From an uncultured Sutterella sp. (GTDB taxonomy: Bacteria; Pseudomonadota; Gammaproteobacteria; Burkholderiales; Burkholderiaceae_F), in NCBI GenBank assembly GCA_900757865.1, contig CAAEPH010000018.1, positions 41,564 through 105,563 of the forward strand: DNA of 64,000 bases. The letters are read 5' to 3'. A program made the translations under genes and the position numbers. Shown piece after piece: positions 33,620 to 43,367 of this stretch (position 1 is the first letter of the stretch; each line of letters opens with the position of its first letter). A model generated the notes under the pieces. That model had not been told where the DNA came from and did not search any database. It was given only the letters and a program-made list of their open reading frames with translations.

Positions 33620-34171
33620 ATGTTAATGGGTTTTTTAGAGTTCATTTTAAGCAGTGTCCTTTCCATCTTTGGGATGGTCTTGCTTATTCGTGCTTGGCTC
33701 TTCGTTTGGGCATTTTCTCCTCGGCATCCTTTGGTTGAGGTGACTCGACGAGCCACCGATTGGCTGATTATTCCGCTTTCTCGCTTCATCAAACGTCAAG
33801 GTGCGTTTGATTGGCCCAGTTTGTTATCTGCCTTAGTGGTCGCTTACTTAGCTGTTGGCGTTCATGCTTTGTTTATTCACAATCCCCACACTCCATGGTT
33901 GTGGACTGTCGCCCCATTGGCCATGATGGTTCGTTGGGCTCTAGAGATGATTGGTTGGGGTGCGTTTATCTGGGTCGTCATGTCGTGGATCAATCCTCAA
34001 AGTCCGATGACCTATGGACTGGGTACGTTGCTTGAACCGTTTTTGCGCCCCTTGCGTCGTTTACCATTACATTTCGGACGATTTGACTTCTCGCCCGTTT
34101 TGCTCTTTTTAGTGGCGAATATCTTATTGAACTTCGTGATTCCCTTGTCGATGGGATACCGCTTTTTCTAA
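33620..34171 (+). CDS. YggT-family membrane protein
   Basis: This is a 183-residue hydrophobic protein with two YggT units, each with paired membrane spans: LSSVLSIFGMVLLIRAWLFV and WGAFIWVVMSWINPQSPMTY. Each unit is followed by a Pro/Arg motif (VTRRATDWLIIPLSRFI and LEPFLRPLRRLPLHFG). YggT proteins have been linked to osmotic tolerance and membrane-protein or division-site organisation, without a fixed biochemical role. ATG 33620 and ATG 33626 are both possible starts (GGGAG and GAAGG upstream). Its TAA overlaps the stop of the convergent kinase gene (CTAA at 34168-34171). Confidence 0.88.
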   Translation: MLMGFLEFILSSVLSIFGMVLLIRAWLFVWAFSPRHPLVEVTRRATDWLIIPLSRFIKRQGAFDWPSLLSALVVAYLAVGVHALFIHNPHTPWLWTVAPLAMMVRWALEMIGWGAFIWVVMSWINPQSPMTYGLGTLLEPFLRPLRRLPLHFGRFDFSPVLLFLVANILLNFVIPLSMGYRFF

Positions 34172-35103
34172 AAAGGCGCTTCTCCCCACATCGTTTTCCA
34201 ATCTTGACGCGCCTGAGTGAGACTGTAGGTGTAGTTTGGCCCTGCGTGTTGAACTTTAACTGCCCCCATCAGGCAGCCGAGTCGGGCACTGTCAATGGGA
34301 GAGAGTCCGAGGGTGAGGCCATGAAGTAATCCTCCTCGGAATGCGTCACCCGCGCCGACAGGATCCACTGCCTGGACGTGCGGTGTTGGAATTGCGTGGT
34401 GCTGGCCATTGATCCAAACGCTAGCACCGTGTTCACCATGCGTTTGGTAAACCACCGTACCGAGTCGGCTCAGTGCCCGGGCATTGAGCCCCGTCTTTTG
34501 CTCGTAGAGCTCAGCTTCATAGTCGGAAAAACAGACGCCTACACTGTGACTCACAAGGTCGAGTAACGTTTCTCCTTCAAAGAGTGGGGTGGTTTGCCCG
34601 GTATCGAGTAGGTAGGGCAGATCGTGAGTTTGACAAGCTTTGGCGTGCGCGAGCAAAGGCTCACGAGTAGTCGGAGCCAAAATAGCTAGTGTTAACCGAT
34701 TTCGTTCTGCGTCGGGAAAAGGCAGTTGATCCGTATAATCCATGGCGCCAGAGTAAAAGGTCGTGAGTTGGCAGCCACTTTGATCGGTGGTAATGATGGC
34801 TTGCGCTGAATACGTCTGAGGCACAATGGTAATGCCATCGGTGCGGATATCATGAACCTTGAGGTGTTGGAGATACTCGGTAATGTCTTTACCCACCGCG
34901 GTCCAGATGAACGGATCACCACCGAGCAGTCGCAAACTGTAAGCGATATTGCCTGCACATCCACCTAAAGTTCGGCGCATAGCAGAGGCTTGGAAGGTTA
35001 GGTTGAGGTGGGCAATTTGGTCAGCTAAGAGATGGTCGGAAAAATGGCCTTCATGTTCAAAAACCGTATCATAGGCGAGTGAGCCAGAGATGAGAACAGA
35101 CAT
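34168..35103 (-). CDS. PfkB-family carbohydrate/nucleoside kinase
   Basis: The 311-residue protein is a ribokinase-fold sugar or nucleoside kinase. It has SLAYDTVFEHEG, the PfkB signature-1-like LGGCAGNIAYSLRLLGGDP, and signature 2 DPVGAGDAFRGGLLHGL with the catalytic Asp in GAGD. Closely related Burkholderiales proteins are annotated as adenosine-kinase-like carbohydrate kinases. The substrate cannot be set from sequence. It lies downstream of the DUF3426 protein gene on the minus strand (32-bp gap) and is probably in the same transcript. Confidence 0.88.
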   Translation of the reverse strand: MSVLISGSLAYDTVFEHEGHFSDHLLADQIAHLNLTFQASAMRRTLGGCAGNIAYSLRLLGGDPFIWTAVGKDITEYLQHLKVHDIRTDGITIVPQTYSAQAIITTDQSGCQLTTFYSGAMDYTDQLPFPDAERNRLTLAILAPTTREPLLAHAKACQTHDLPYLLDTGQTTPLFEGETLLDLVSHSVGVCFSDYEAELYEQKTGLNARALSRLGTVVYQTHGEHGASVWINGQHHAIPTPHVQAVDPVGAGDAFRGGLLHGLTLGLSPIDSARLGCLMGAVKVQHAGPNYTYSLTQARQDWKTMWGEAPF

Positions 35104-35135
35104 GAAGGCCTCCTGAGATTAAAAAAGCTGGCGTA

Positions 35136-35894
35136 CTATGGATTATCCGTCATCGGTGTGACTTTGATGGCACTGGGTAGAGGCACCAACGGATGTTCAG
35201 TTTTTAGTCTAATGACGATGGGTTTTTGGGGCAACAAGACCGCCTCTTTCTCAAGACCGTATTCACCAGGTTCCAGCAGCTTTTGTGCAATGACATCCCC
35301 AGCCATGTCTAAGTACTTTACTTCCAAACTGGGTAAATGCAAGGGGCGTGTTGTTGTATTGGTGAGTGTTACCGTGATCTGAGTGGGCGTTTCCGGTGAG
35401 CTCGGGGCTAAAGTGGCCTGAGTTTGGATGTGTTGTGGATCATGCCAAACAAACCCTGGGCAGGGAAGCTTTTGACAGACGTTTTCGTAAATAGGCAGTA
35501 CGGCAGGAAAGTGCTTGATGACCGGGGCGTGCCAGATCAATAAAAGCCCAAATCCAATGGCGGAGAGCAACACGACGCCAAGAATGAACCACATAAAGGA
35601 CGCGAACCCCCTGGGTTTAGTGGGGGCCTCTTTATGTCCTCGACGAGCGTCAAAGTCGGCAATCGACTCAGCTAATTCGGTCATCACTGCTTCTGGGTCC
35701 GGTGTTTTCACCGTTCGTGATTGAGCGACTTCGTGGAGTCGAGTTTCAAGTTGACGGTCGTCGACATAGATTGCTTCGGCTTTATCTGCCGCAAAGACGG
35801 TGTGGCACTCACTGCATTCAAGACGGCGAGCGAGCAGGTCGTCTGGCACTCTCCAGAGTGTACCGCAAGCAGGACAGCGAAAGATTTTGGCCAT
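35136..35894 (-). CDS. MJ0042-type zinc finger and DUF3426 membrane protein
   Basis: I choose ATG 35894 (MAKIFRCPACGTLWRVPDDL), with GAGGAG about 8 bases upstream, giving 252 residues. The GTG at 35909 is less likely. The N-terminus has a four-cysteine finger (CPAC then CSEC). A cytoplasmic linker follows, then one membrane span (MWFILGVVLLSAIGFGLLLI), and finally a DUF3426 domain of immunoglobulin-like strands (QITVTLTNTTTRPLHLPSLE). Such proteins sit beside prmA in betaproteobacteria and their function is unknown. It is 36 bp from prmA. Confidence 0.88.
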   Translation of the reverse strand: MAKIFRCPACGTLWRVPDDLLARRLECSECHTVFAADKAEAIYVDDRQLETRLHEVAQSRTVKTPDPEAVMTELAESIADFDARRGHKEAPTKPRGFASFMWFILGVVLLSAIGFGLLLIWHAPVIKHFPAVLPIYENVCQKLPCPGFVWHDPQHIQTQATLAPSSPETPTQITVTLTNTTTRPLHLPSLEVKYLDMAGDVIAQKLLEPGEYGLEKEAVLLPQKPIVIRLKTEHPLVPLPSAIKVTPMTDNP

Positions 35895-35930
35895 AAAGGT
35901 GCTCCTCACTAACGATGAAGATTGGGGACA

Positions 35931-36830
35931 TTACGATTGGCGAAAACCTGCCAAACAGACCCAGTCGCCCTCCTGCTTCCAAAGCTTCAGCGCAATGCTA
36001 GGATCGACTTGACGATAAGCTTCAATGATTTGGTTAACTTGTGGCGCTAACAGTCCAGAGAGCACCAACGCACCATGCTCGTTAACGCGCCCCAAGAGAA
36101 CAGGTGCTAATTGCACCAAAGGACCACAGAGAATATTGGCGACCACGATATCAAATTTCCCTTCAGGCATGTCGTCGGGCAGAACAAAAGAGGCTTGAAC
36201 CTGATTTTGCGTAGCATTGTCGCGAGAGGCTTCAACGGCTAAGGGATCAATATCGGTTCCAAGAACGTTGCTGGCACCAAGAAGTTTCCCTGCGATAGCT
36301 AAAATTCCTGTGCCACAGCCGTAGTCGAGTAGACTCATACCGGGTTTGAGGTGCCCATCGAGCCACTGCAAACACAGGTGTGTGGTGGGATGAGAGCCCG
36401 TACCAAAGGCAACGCCTGGGTCCAGGCGCAGGTTAATGGCCTGGTCATCCGGGAGTTCGTGCCAGGTGGGTACAATCCAGAGACGATCCGAGACTTGGGT
36501 CGGCTGAAATTGCGCTTGGGTAATCCGCACCCAATCCGCTTCTGGCATGACTTCGTCTTCGAGGATTTCGACAGGAGCCATCTTTAAGACTTGGGTGGCC
36601 TCGCCAAGGGTATCTTCGATAGCGAAGTCATCTTCAATCAGTACGGACAAGATGGATCGTGGCCAAGCCAAGTTGGTTGGCTCTAAACCCGGTTCGCCAT
36701 AAAGCGGTTTTTCATCCGTCGAGTCGGCGTCAGCGTCTTCAATCGTGGCGGAAAGAACTCCCGCGTCAAGCAAAAAGTCGGTTAAGGCGTCAGCGCTACG
36801 TTCGTCGGCTAGCAGTTTGATCTGTCTCAT
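35931..36830 (-). CDS. prmA: Ribosomal protein L11 methyltransferase
   Basis: PrmA trimethylates L11 using S-adenosylmethionine. The 299-residue protein has an N-terminal L11-binding domain and a Rossmann methyltransferase core with motif I LLDYGCGTGILAIAGKLLGA, the acidic residue in GTDIDPLAVEASRDNA, and VVANILCGPL (the NxLxxPL-type catalytic motif). The pre-core segment LRLDPGVAFGTGSHPTTHLC is highly diagnostic. It follows accC by 76 bp on the minus strand, as in other Burkholderiales. Confidence 0.96.
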   Translation of the reverse strand: MRQIKLLADERSADALTDFLLDAGVLSATIEDADADSTDEKPLYGEPGLEPTNLAWPRSILSVLIEDDFAIEDTLGEATQVLKMAPVEILEDEVMPEADWVRITQAQFQPTQVSDRLWIVPTWHELPDDQAINLRLDPGVAFGTGSHPTTHLCLQWLDGHLKPGMSLLDYGCGTGILAIAGKLLGASNVLGTDIDPLAVEASRDNATQNQVQASFVLPDDMPEGKFDIVVANILCGPLVQLAPVLLGRVNEHGALVLSGLLAPQVNQIIEAYRQVDPSIALKLWKQEGDWVCLAGFRQS

Positions 36831-36906
36831 GGGATTCGTATGAAAAGGAAAAAGACAAAGAAGCCGGAGAGAACCTCCAGCTTCTTATATAGTAACCAGT
36901 TCGACC

Positions 36907-38265
36907 TTACTGTTGGGTACGGTCTTTGTTGCGAAGTTTTTCTTCCAGATAGTGAATACTGGTTCCGCCTTGCCGGACAAGCTCATCTTCGAGAATGCGA
37001 CGATGTAAGGGAGCGTTGGTTTTAATCCCTTCGACAGCCAGTTCAGAGAGGGCGATTTGCATACGGGCAATGGCTTGCTCGCGGGTATCCCCGTGCGCGA
37101 TGATTTTGCCAATCATGCTGTCATAGTATGGTGGAACTGTATAGCCCGTGAAGACATGGGTGTCAATACGGATACCAGGTCCACCAGGCAAATGCCAAGC
37201 GGTAATCTTCCCGGGGCTAGGCATAAAGGTAAAAGGATCCTCAGCGTTGATTCGGCACTCAATAGCGTGCCCGTGGATGTGAATATCGCGTTGCTTAAAC
37301 GAGAGGCGCTCGCCAGCGGCAATACGAATCTGCTCACGGACAATGTCGATACCGGTGATCATTTCGGTGACAGGATGCTCAACCTGCACGCGCGTATTCA
37401 TTTCGATGAAATAAAACTCGCCGTTTTCGTAAAGAAACTCAAATGTACCCGCGCCACGATAACCAATGCGTTTACAGGCTTCGACACAGGATTTGCCCAA
37501 CTTGGCGATCAACCTCGGAGGAATGCCATAGGCGGGCGCTTCTTCCATAACCTTCTGGTTACGACGTTGCATGGAGCAGTCGCGTTCGCCTAAATAGACG
37601 GCATTTTGGAAATTGTCTGAGAGGACTTGAATCTCGATATGACGAGGGTTCTCCAAAAACTTTTCCATGTAGACCGTGGGGTTACCAAACGCCGCACGAG
37701 CTTCCTCACGAGTCATGTTGACCGAGGTCAGTAACGCCGCTTCCGTGCGTACGACACGCATGCCACGACCACCACCACCGCCAGACGCTTTAATAATGAC
37801 GGGATAGCCAATTTGGCGGGCGATACGGAATATTTCCTGCGGGTCGTCAGGAAGCGCGCCATCGGAGCCAGGTACACAAGGCACCCCTGCTTCACGCATG
37901 GCTTTTTTAGCGCTGACCTTGTCGCCCATGAGGCGAATGGTTTCAGCTCGGGGGCCAATAAAGGTAAAGCCAGAGCGCTCTACGCGTTCGGCGAAGTCGG
38001 CGTTCTCTGACAAGAATCCGTAGCCAGGATGAATGGCTTCAGCATCCGTGACCTCAGCAGCGGAAATCAACGCGGGAATGTTCAAGTAGGAATAGGCCGA
38101 TTGTGCAGGTCCTATGCAGACACTTTCATCGGCTAGGCGAACGTATTTCGCCTCCGCATCAGCGGTCGAGTGAACGGCGACGGTTTTGATGCCCATTTCA
38201 CGACAGGCACGCTGAATACGTAAAGCAATCTCGCCACGATTAGCAATGAGAATCTTTCCAAACAT
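36907..38265 (-). CDS. accC: Biotin carboxylase subunit of acetyl-CoA carboxylase
   Basis: AccC carboxylates the biotin on AccB using ATP and bicarbonate, at the entry to fatty-acid synthesis. The 452-residue protein starts MFGKILIANRGEIALRIQRA. It has the ATP-grasp Gly loop KASGGGGGRGMRVV, GERDCSMQRRNQKVMEEAPA, EFLYENGEFYFIEMNTRVQV and EHPVTEMITGIDIV, all conserved biotin-carboxylase motifs. It is 12 bp downstream of accB, the standard accBC operon. Confidence 0.98.
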   Translation of the reverse strand: MFGKILIANRGEIALRIQRACREMGIKTVAVHSTADAEAKYVRLADESVCIGPAQSAYSYLNIPALISAAEVTDAEAIHPGYGFLSENADFAERVERSGFTFIGPRAETIRLMGDKVSAKKAMREAGVPCVPGSDGALPDDPQEIFRIARQIGYPVIIKASGGGGGRGMRVVRTEAALLTSVNMTREEARAAFGNPTVYMEKFLENPRHIEIQVLSDNFQNAVYLGERDCSMQRRNQKVMEEAPAYGIPPRLIAKLGKSCVEACKRIGYRGAGTFEFLYENGEFYFIEMNTRVQVEHPVTEMITGIDIVREQIRIAAGERLSFKQRDIHIHGHAIECRINAEDPFTFMPSPGKITAWHLPGGPGIRIDTHVFTGYTVPPYYDSMIGKIIAHGDTREQAIARMQIALSELAVEGIKTNAPLHRRILEDELVRQGGTSIHYLEEKLRNKDRTQQ

Positions 38266-38277
38266 ATTCGTGTGCGT

Positions 38278-38739
38278 TTATTCCAGAATAAAGAGTGGCT
38301 GACCAAATTCCACGGGTTGGCCATTGTCGACACAAATTTCGCGGATGGTTCCCTCTTGTTCCGCTTCAACCTCGTTGAGCAGTTTCATCGCTTCAATAAT
38401 GCAGACAACTTGTCCTTTTTTCACCTTGTCGCCCACTTGGACAAAGGGGTCGGCTCCTGGGGAAGGAGCACGATAGAAGGTGCCCACCATAGGGCTGGTA
38501 AGTGGCGTGCCTTCCGACTTTTTCTCTTCAATTTGAGGTGTTTCGACAGCAGGTGTGACAGGGAGGGGATTAGCCACTTCGATCGTGGTTGGAGCCACGG
38601 TCATGGGAGAAACGTTCACCGGCATACCAGGACGAGAATTAACAATGCGGACGCGGTCTTCTCCTTCAGTGATCTCGAGTTCTGAGACGCCACTTTCGCT
38701 GACGAGATCAACTAGTGCTTTAAGTTTTCTGAGGTCCAT
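38278..38739 (-). CDS. accB: Biotin carboxyl carrier protein
   Basis: AccB carries the biotin that AccC carboxylates and the AccAD transferase uses. The 153-residue protein has the expected N-terminal helix region (MDLRKLKALVDLVSESGVSE), a Pro/Ala/Val linker (about residues 38-80), and the biotinyl domain PMVGTFYRAPSPGADPFV ending IIEAMKLLNEVEAE, with K119 as the biotinylated lysine. It precedes accC by 12 bp. The aroQ gene often found upstream in betaproteobacteria is not present. Confidence 0.97.
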   Translation of the reverse strand: MDLRKLKALVDLVSESGVSELEITEGEDRVRIVNSRPGMPVNVSPMTVAPTTIEVANPLPVTPAVETPQIEEKKSEGTPLTSPMVGTFYRAPSPGADPFVQVGDKVKKGQVVCIIEAMKLLNEVEAEQEGTIREICVDNGQPVEFGQPLFILE

Positions 38740-39168
38740 GGTGCTAATCCATAAGTAATTATCTGGGATGACACAAGAAGGGTAGGTAACGAGTCGGGTG
38801 AGAAGCGGTAGCGCTCAACTTAGTTCGCGCGAGCTCTCTCGCAACAAAGGGTGAAAATCATCGAATTACCAAGAACTTGCGTCGATTTTCTTTGAAATTT
38901 TCGCTATTTTACCTCGAAAAGGAGGGTTTCGGCAGAGGTTAATCCGAGCGCATGGTGTGGAGCTGGTTTGGAAAGTGATCGGATGCGTGGTGGGATTGCC
39001 AAACGATTTCGAGGCGAAGTCGTCTAGCGCAGGCGAGCGCCGTCATGGAGCGGATACGATTTTCTTCTGGCAAAAATGAGCCTACAACGCATTATTGTGG
39101 ATGGGTAAGCGTTAAAATAGGCTTCCTTGATTATCTAAACCGATGCTAACCGCTTAGGAGATGTGGGC
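38740..39168. promoter_or_regulatory. Divergent control region between accB and mpl; no gene seen
   Basis: This 429-bp gap has no ORF with coding character. It must hold the accB promoter (minus) and the mpl promoter (plus). The latter may use TAAAAT at 39113-39118, but its -35 is poor. The AGGAG at 39156-39160 fixes the mpl start. An A/T-rich stretch around 38876-38925 is a candidate site for the accB promoter. No strong hairpin or repeat is apparent. Confidence 0.4.
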
Positions 39169-40524
39169 ATGCATATTCATATTCTTGGCATTTGTGGAAC
39201 CTTTATGGGCGGTGTAGCGCAGCTCGCGAAAGAGGCGGGCCATCGTGTGACAGGGTGTGATGCCAAGGTTTATCCTCCAATGAGTACAGCGCTTGAGCGC
39301 GCGGGTATTGAACTCGTTGAAGGTTGGAGTGAAGAGCAATTGTCTCTTTCGCCCGATATCTATGTTATTGGTAACGCTATTTCGAGAGGAAATCCCTTGC
39401 TAGAGGCAATTCTCAATAAAGGATTGCCATATACATCGGGCCCGGCATGGTTAGCGGAAAATGTTTTGCAGGGGCGCCATGTTTTAGCAGTGGCGGGGAC
39501 TCACGGAAAGACCACGACCACGTCCATGTTGGCTTGGATTTTGCAGGAGGCCGGTCTTGATATCGGTTTTTTGATCGGTGGCGTCCCACAGTGGAGCGAG
39601 CGTTCTGCACGGTTGGGTGGGGCTGGCTCGAAGACGCCTTTTGTGATTGAAGCCGATGAGTACGATACGGCGTTCTTTGATAAACGTTCCAAGTTTATTC
39701 ACTATCGTCCGCGAACGGCCATTTTGAATAATCTTGAATATGATCATGCCGATATTTTTGCGGATTTGGCCGCGATTGAGACGCAATTCCATCATTTAGT
39801 GAGAACCATGCCGAGTGAGGGAACGGTGATTGCTAACGCTAATGTGGCCGCACTTGATCGCGTTTTGGCTCGAGGCTGTTGGTCTCGGGTGGAAAAGTTT
39901 GATACCTCAGAAGGTTGGTCATTGTCGGACAACGGTGAGGTCGCTTTTGAAGGGACCCTTTATGGGCGACTGGCGCTGTCAATGCCAGGGCATTACAACG
40001 CTTTGAATGCCTTGGCGGCCATCGCAGCAGCACAGACGGTTGGGGTTTCGCCTGAGACGTCGCTCTCTGCACTTGCTCGCTTTGCTGGGGTAAAGCGCCG
40101 TCAGGAGGTCAAGGGGGTGGTTAATCACATTACGGTGATTGATGATTTTGCGCATCATCCCACCGCGATTGAAGAGACCCTTAAAGGTGTGCAGCAGAAG
40201 TGGCCCGGACATCGTGTGTTGGCCATATTAGAGCCTCGTTCCAATACCATGAAGTTGGGGACGATGAAGGACAGACTTGCTGGCGCTTTAGCTTCAGCTG
40301 ATCGAGTCTATTGCTATGCGGGTGATAACGTTCGTTGGGAGCCTGGCGTGGCGTTATCATCTCTCGGTGACAAGGCGTTTACGACCCACGAGTTTGACGC
40401 GTTGGTTAAAGCGATTCTTGACGAGGCTAAACCAGGGGATATTTTGCTCTGCATGAGTAATGGAGCTTTTGGGGGCATACATCAGCGCCTGCTCGAAGGT
40501 CTCGCGAGGAGTGAAGCATCGTGA
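39169..40524 (+). CDS. mpl: UDP-MurNAc:L-Ala-gamma-D-Glu-meso-DAP ligase Mpl
   Basis: Mpl re-attaches the recycled tripeptide to UDP-MurNAc. I choose ATG 39169 (MHIHILGICGTFMGGVAQLA) because TAGGAG lies 8 bases upstream, giving 451 residues. A GTG two codons earlier is too close to it. The Mur-ligase ATP loop GTHGKTTTT is at 110-118. FVIEADEYDTAFFDKRSKF and NNLEYDHADIF are Mpl-specific versions of the Mur motifs, and VIDDFAHHPTAIEETLKG lies in the C-terminal domain. It overlaps the following esterase gene by 4 bp. Confidence 0.96.
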   Translation: MHIHILGICGTFMGGVAQLAKEAGHRVTGCDAKVYPPMSTALERAGIELVEGWSEEQLSLSPDIYVIGNAISRGNPLLEAILNKGLPYTSGPAWLAENVLQGRHVLAVAGTHGKTTTTSMLAWILQEAGLDIGFLIGGVPQWSERSARLGGAGSKTPFVIEADEYDTAFFDKRSKFIHYRPRTAILNNLEYDHADIFADLAAIETQFHHLVRTMPSEGTVIANANVAALDRVLARGCWSRVEKFDTSEGWSLSDNGEVAFEGTLYGRLALSMPGHYNALNALAAIAAAQTVGVSPETSLSALARFAGVKRRQEVKGVVNHITVIDDFAHHPTAIEETLKGVQQKWPGHRVLAILEPRSNTMKLGTMKDRLAGALASADRVYCYAGDNVRWEPGVALSSLGDKAFTTHEFDALVKAILDEAKPGDILLCMSNGAFGGIHQRLLEGLARSEAS

Positions 40525-41117
40525 GAACGGTTTTATACTTTCACGGCTTTTTATCGACCCCATCGAGCCAAAAAGTTCGGCTCCTTCGTGACGCGCTCCA
40601 ACGAGAAAAGGACGCCGGTGAATGGCGTTTGATTGCTCCCGATTTGAATTATCCCCCGCGTTGCGTATCTCGCCTTTTGGACGAAATCGCAGAAAGGATT
40701 GATTTGGCACACACCGCGGTGATTGGCTCGAGTCTGGGGGGCTTTTTTGCTTCCCGCTTCGCACGGCGCTATCGCACGAGTTGTGTGTTGCTGAACCCAT
40801 GTTTTGATCCATGGACGTTCATTCCTGACTTTTTGGGACCTCAATTCGTTTATGGAAGCCAGCGTCAAGTGGACGTAAAACCGTCGTTTGCGCAGGATTT
40901 TCTCGAATTGGCTCAAGAAGTGGCCCCAGGAGTGGACCCAACCTTACCGGAGTTGGCGTTGATTTCACTCAACGATGAGGTGTTGGATTCTAAGAAAACA
41001 TGGGCGGCATGCGCTGGTGTGCGGCGCATTGCGTTAACGAAAGAGGATCATCGCATTGCGGGTTTTGATCAGTGGATCCCTCTTGTGATGGCTTTTCTTC
41101 GCCAGCGTTTAGCCTAA
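40521..41117 (+). CDS. YqiA/YcfP-type alpha/beta-fold esterase
   Basis: The 198-residue protein begins TVLYFHGFLSTPSSQKVRLL (an oxyanion-hole HGF motif). It has the nucleophile elbow GSSLGGFFASRFARRY and ends with the acid/His part LISLNDEVLDSKKTW ... KEDHRIAGF. These match the UPF0227/YqiA alpha/beta hydrolases, some of which are esterases on short acyl esters. The physiological substrate is unknown. It starts with GTG 40521, overlapping the mpl stop (GTGA), so translation is likely coupled. Confidence 0.87.
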   Translation: MRTVLYFHGFLSTPSSQKVRLLRDALQREKDAGEWRLIAPDLNYPPRCVSRLLDEIAERIDLAHTAVIGSSLGGFFASRFARRYRTSCVLLNPCFDPWTFIPDFLGPQFVYGSQRQVDVKPSFAQDFLELAQEVAPGVDPTLPELALISLNDEVLDSKKTWAACAGVRRIALTKEDHRIAGFDQWIPLVMAFLRQRLA

Positions 41118-41231
41118 GCCTGCTTGAGATCAAGTGTGCTAGTCTAGAAGCTACGTTTCAATTCGATTCTTCTTGGGTTCTGAGAAGACTCCCCGACCTC
41201 GCAGGGTAGCGTGAGGATAAAGTTAGTGGTA

Positions 41232-43274
41232 ATGAAGTTATTTTTTGATGAAGATGGCGCTTTTAAGGCGGGTACGGTTTTGTCAGAAACGGGGAACGCC
41301 TATCAAGTCGAACTCCTGACGGGGCGTCGCACAAAAATTAAGTCCTCTCATACTTTTTTCACGTTTGAGTCTCCCTCTGCACAAGAACTGATGGACGCTG
41401 CCCAGCGCATGGCGTCGGAACTTGATCCCGCTTTTTTATGGGAATTTGCGCCCGACGAAGAGTTCGATTATGAGGCGTTGGCTCAAGAGTATTTTGGTGA
41501 AAATCTCCAAGCGCCGCAACGTGCGGCCATGTTGATGGCATTGCACGAGAACCCGGTGTACTTTTATCGAAAGGGGCGTGGCCACTATAAACGGGCTCCA
41601 AAAGATATTTTGGATCGCGCACTGCAGGCCCTCGAGCGCAAACGCCAACAAGAGTTGTTGCGTCAGCAGTGGGTCGAGCAGATGTTGCGTGGCGAGCTCC
41701 CTGAAGCGCTGGCTCCTCACGTTTTGACGCTGTTAGTGCGTCCTGATAAAAACAGTATTGAGTGGAAAGCGATCAACGACGCAGCCTCAGAAGCACGTAA
41801 AAGCGTTTTGCAATTGATGCTCGACATCGGGGGGATAGCGAGTCCCTGGCGTTGGCACGTGGATAGCTTTTATCTGCAAAACTTCCCCAAAGGACGTCAA
41901 TTTCCCGAGGGGCTTCCCGAGCCCGATACCCAATTTTGGGAGACGCTGCCACGCGCCAATGTAGAGGCGTTTTCGATTGACGATTCGAACACCACGGAAA
42001 TTGATGATGCTGTGAGTGTGCAACATCTCGAGAATGGCAAAACCGTGGTAGGGGTTCATATTGCTGCCCCGGCTTTTGGGATTCATCGCGATGACGCGCT
42101 GGATCAGGTGGCACGCCGACGTATGAGCACGTTGTATGCCCCGGGTTTAAAGACCACCATGCTGCCCGAGAACTGGATTCAGGCGTTTTCGCTCGATGAG
42201 GGCAAAGAAGTGCCGTGTTTGTCGCTTTACATGACCGTTGACGATGCGACGCTCAGTATTGAAAAAAGCGAAACGCGTCTGGAACGTATTGCAGTGTCGC
42301 GCAATTTACGCTACGACAAAATAGATGAGCTTGTCACCGAAGAGGCGATTCGTTCAGGCACGTTGCCCTTGGAGTTTGGTGAGGAGATGAGTTGGCTCTG
42401 GTTCTTTGCCAAGCGTCTTCTTGCCGATCGAGAAGCTGTGCGTGGTCGTCCCGAAGTCATGGGGCGGGTTGATTGGTACTTTGCGCTTGAAGGCGAAGGC
42501 GAGGACGCTGAAATTCATGTCTTGGGCCGTCGGCGTGGAGAACCCTTAGACCTGCTTGTGGCCGAATTGATGATTGTGGCAAACAAAATTTGGGGACTTT
42601 GGCTTGAGGAACATCAGGCCGCTGGTATTTATCGCTGCCAGCGCATGGGGCGCGTTCGCATGACCACGGTGCCTGGCCCCCACGACGGTTTGGGTGTTGT
42701 TCGTTACGCTTGGTGCACGTCGCCACTGCGACGCTATGTTGACCTCATTAATCAGCGACAGATGATTAATGTGGTGATGGGGAACGACCCGGCCTATGCC
42801 AACAATGAGCAAGCACTGCACGAGATTGTGAGCGAATTTGATACGATCTATACCACGTACAATGATTTCCAGACTCGCATGGATCGGTATTGGTCATTGC
42901 GCTGGATTATGCAGGAAGGGCTCAAGCAGCTCGAAGCGATTGTGGTCAAGGGGGATTTGGTTCGCATCGATGGCTTACCCTTTATGCAACGGGTACCGGG
43001 CCTGCCGGAAGATTTGCCTCGTGGTCGAAAGGTTTTGCTCTTGGTGCAAAACTGCGACTTGGTTAACCTCGTGCTGGAGGCGAGTCTTATTAAAGTTTTA
43101 GATGAAACGGATGCTTTAGCTCAAGTTGAGGAAGACGTCGTGGAGACGGAAAGCGATGCCGAGAGTGAGCAGTCCAATCCAAGCCCAACGGCATCATCCG
43201 AGACAACCTTAACGAGCGAGGATGAGTCGGTTGATTCACCCCTTGCGGGTCATGTCGACGAGACTCAAACCTAG
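41232..43274 (+). CDS. RNB-domain exoribonuclease (RNase II/R family)
   Basis: This is a 3'-5' exoribonuclease of the RNB superfamily. I choose ATG 41232 (MKLFFDEDGAFKAGTV), as betaproteobacterial homologues begin with FxEDGxFK, giving 680 residues. The GTG at 41211 is an alternative. The catalytic acidic cluster is DDSNTTEIDD (residues 250-259), aligning with RNase II D201, D207 (Glu here), D209 and D210. CTSPLRRYVDLINQRQM carries the conserved Arg/Tyr catalytic motif. The C-terminus after the RNB core is short of a clear S1 domain and ends in about 55 acidic Ser/Glu residues. The N-terminal 200 residues replace the usual cold-shock domains. Confidence 0.9.
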   Translation: MKLFFDEDGAFKAGTVLSETGNAYQVELLTGRRTKIKSSHTFFTFESPSAQELMDAAQRMASELDPAFLWEFAPDEEFDYEALAQEYFGENLQAPQRAAMLMALHENPVYFYRKGRGHYKRAPKDILDRALQALERKRQQELLRQQWVEQMLRGELPEALAPHVLTLLVRPDKNSIEWKAINDAASEARKSVLQLMLDIGGIASPWRWHVDSFYLQNFPKGRQFPEGLPEPDTQFWETLPRANVEAFSIDDSNTTEIDDAVSVQHLENGKTVVGVHIAAPAFGIHRDDALDQVARRRMSTLYAPGLKTTMLPENWIQAFSLDEGKEVPCLSLYMTVDDATLSIEKSETRLERIAVSRNLRYDKIDELVTEEAIRSGTLPLEFGEEMSWLWFFAKRLLADREAVRGRPEVMGRVDWYFALEGEGEDAEIHVLGRRRGEPLDLLVAELMIVANKIWGLWLEEHQAAGIYRCQRMGRVRMTTVPGPHDGLGVVRYAWCTSPLRRYVDLINQRQMINVVMGNDPAYANNEQALHEIVSEFDTIYTTYNDFQTRMDRYWSLRWIMQEGLKQLEAIVVKGDLVRIDGLPFMQRVPGLPEDLPRGRKVLLLVQNCDLVNLVLEASLIKVLDETDALAQVEEDVVETESDAESEQSNPSPTASSETTLTSEDESVDSPLAGHVDETQT

Positions 43275-43367
43275 AGACTTGTGCGAAGAAAGCAAACGTC
43301 GAAATCGTGGGGAAATCTGGCTTTTTTTGCTAAGGTCAAAGAAAATGAAAAAGGATTTCCCCAAAAT

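Noticed and set aside
39091..39118. Shared ATTGTGGAT...TAAAAT promoter motif before mpl and tkt (47552-47574)
   Set aside because: The two sites have different internal spacing (12 versus 8 bp), so a common promoter class is not supported.
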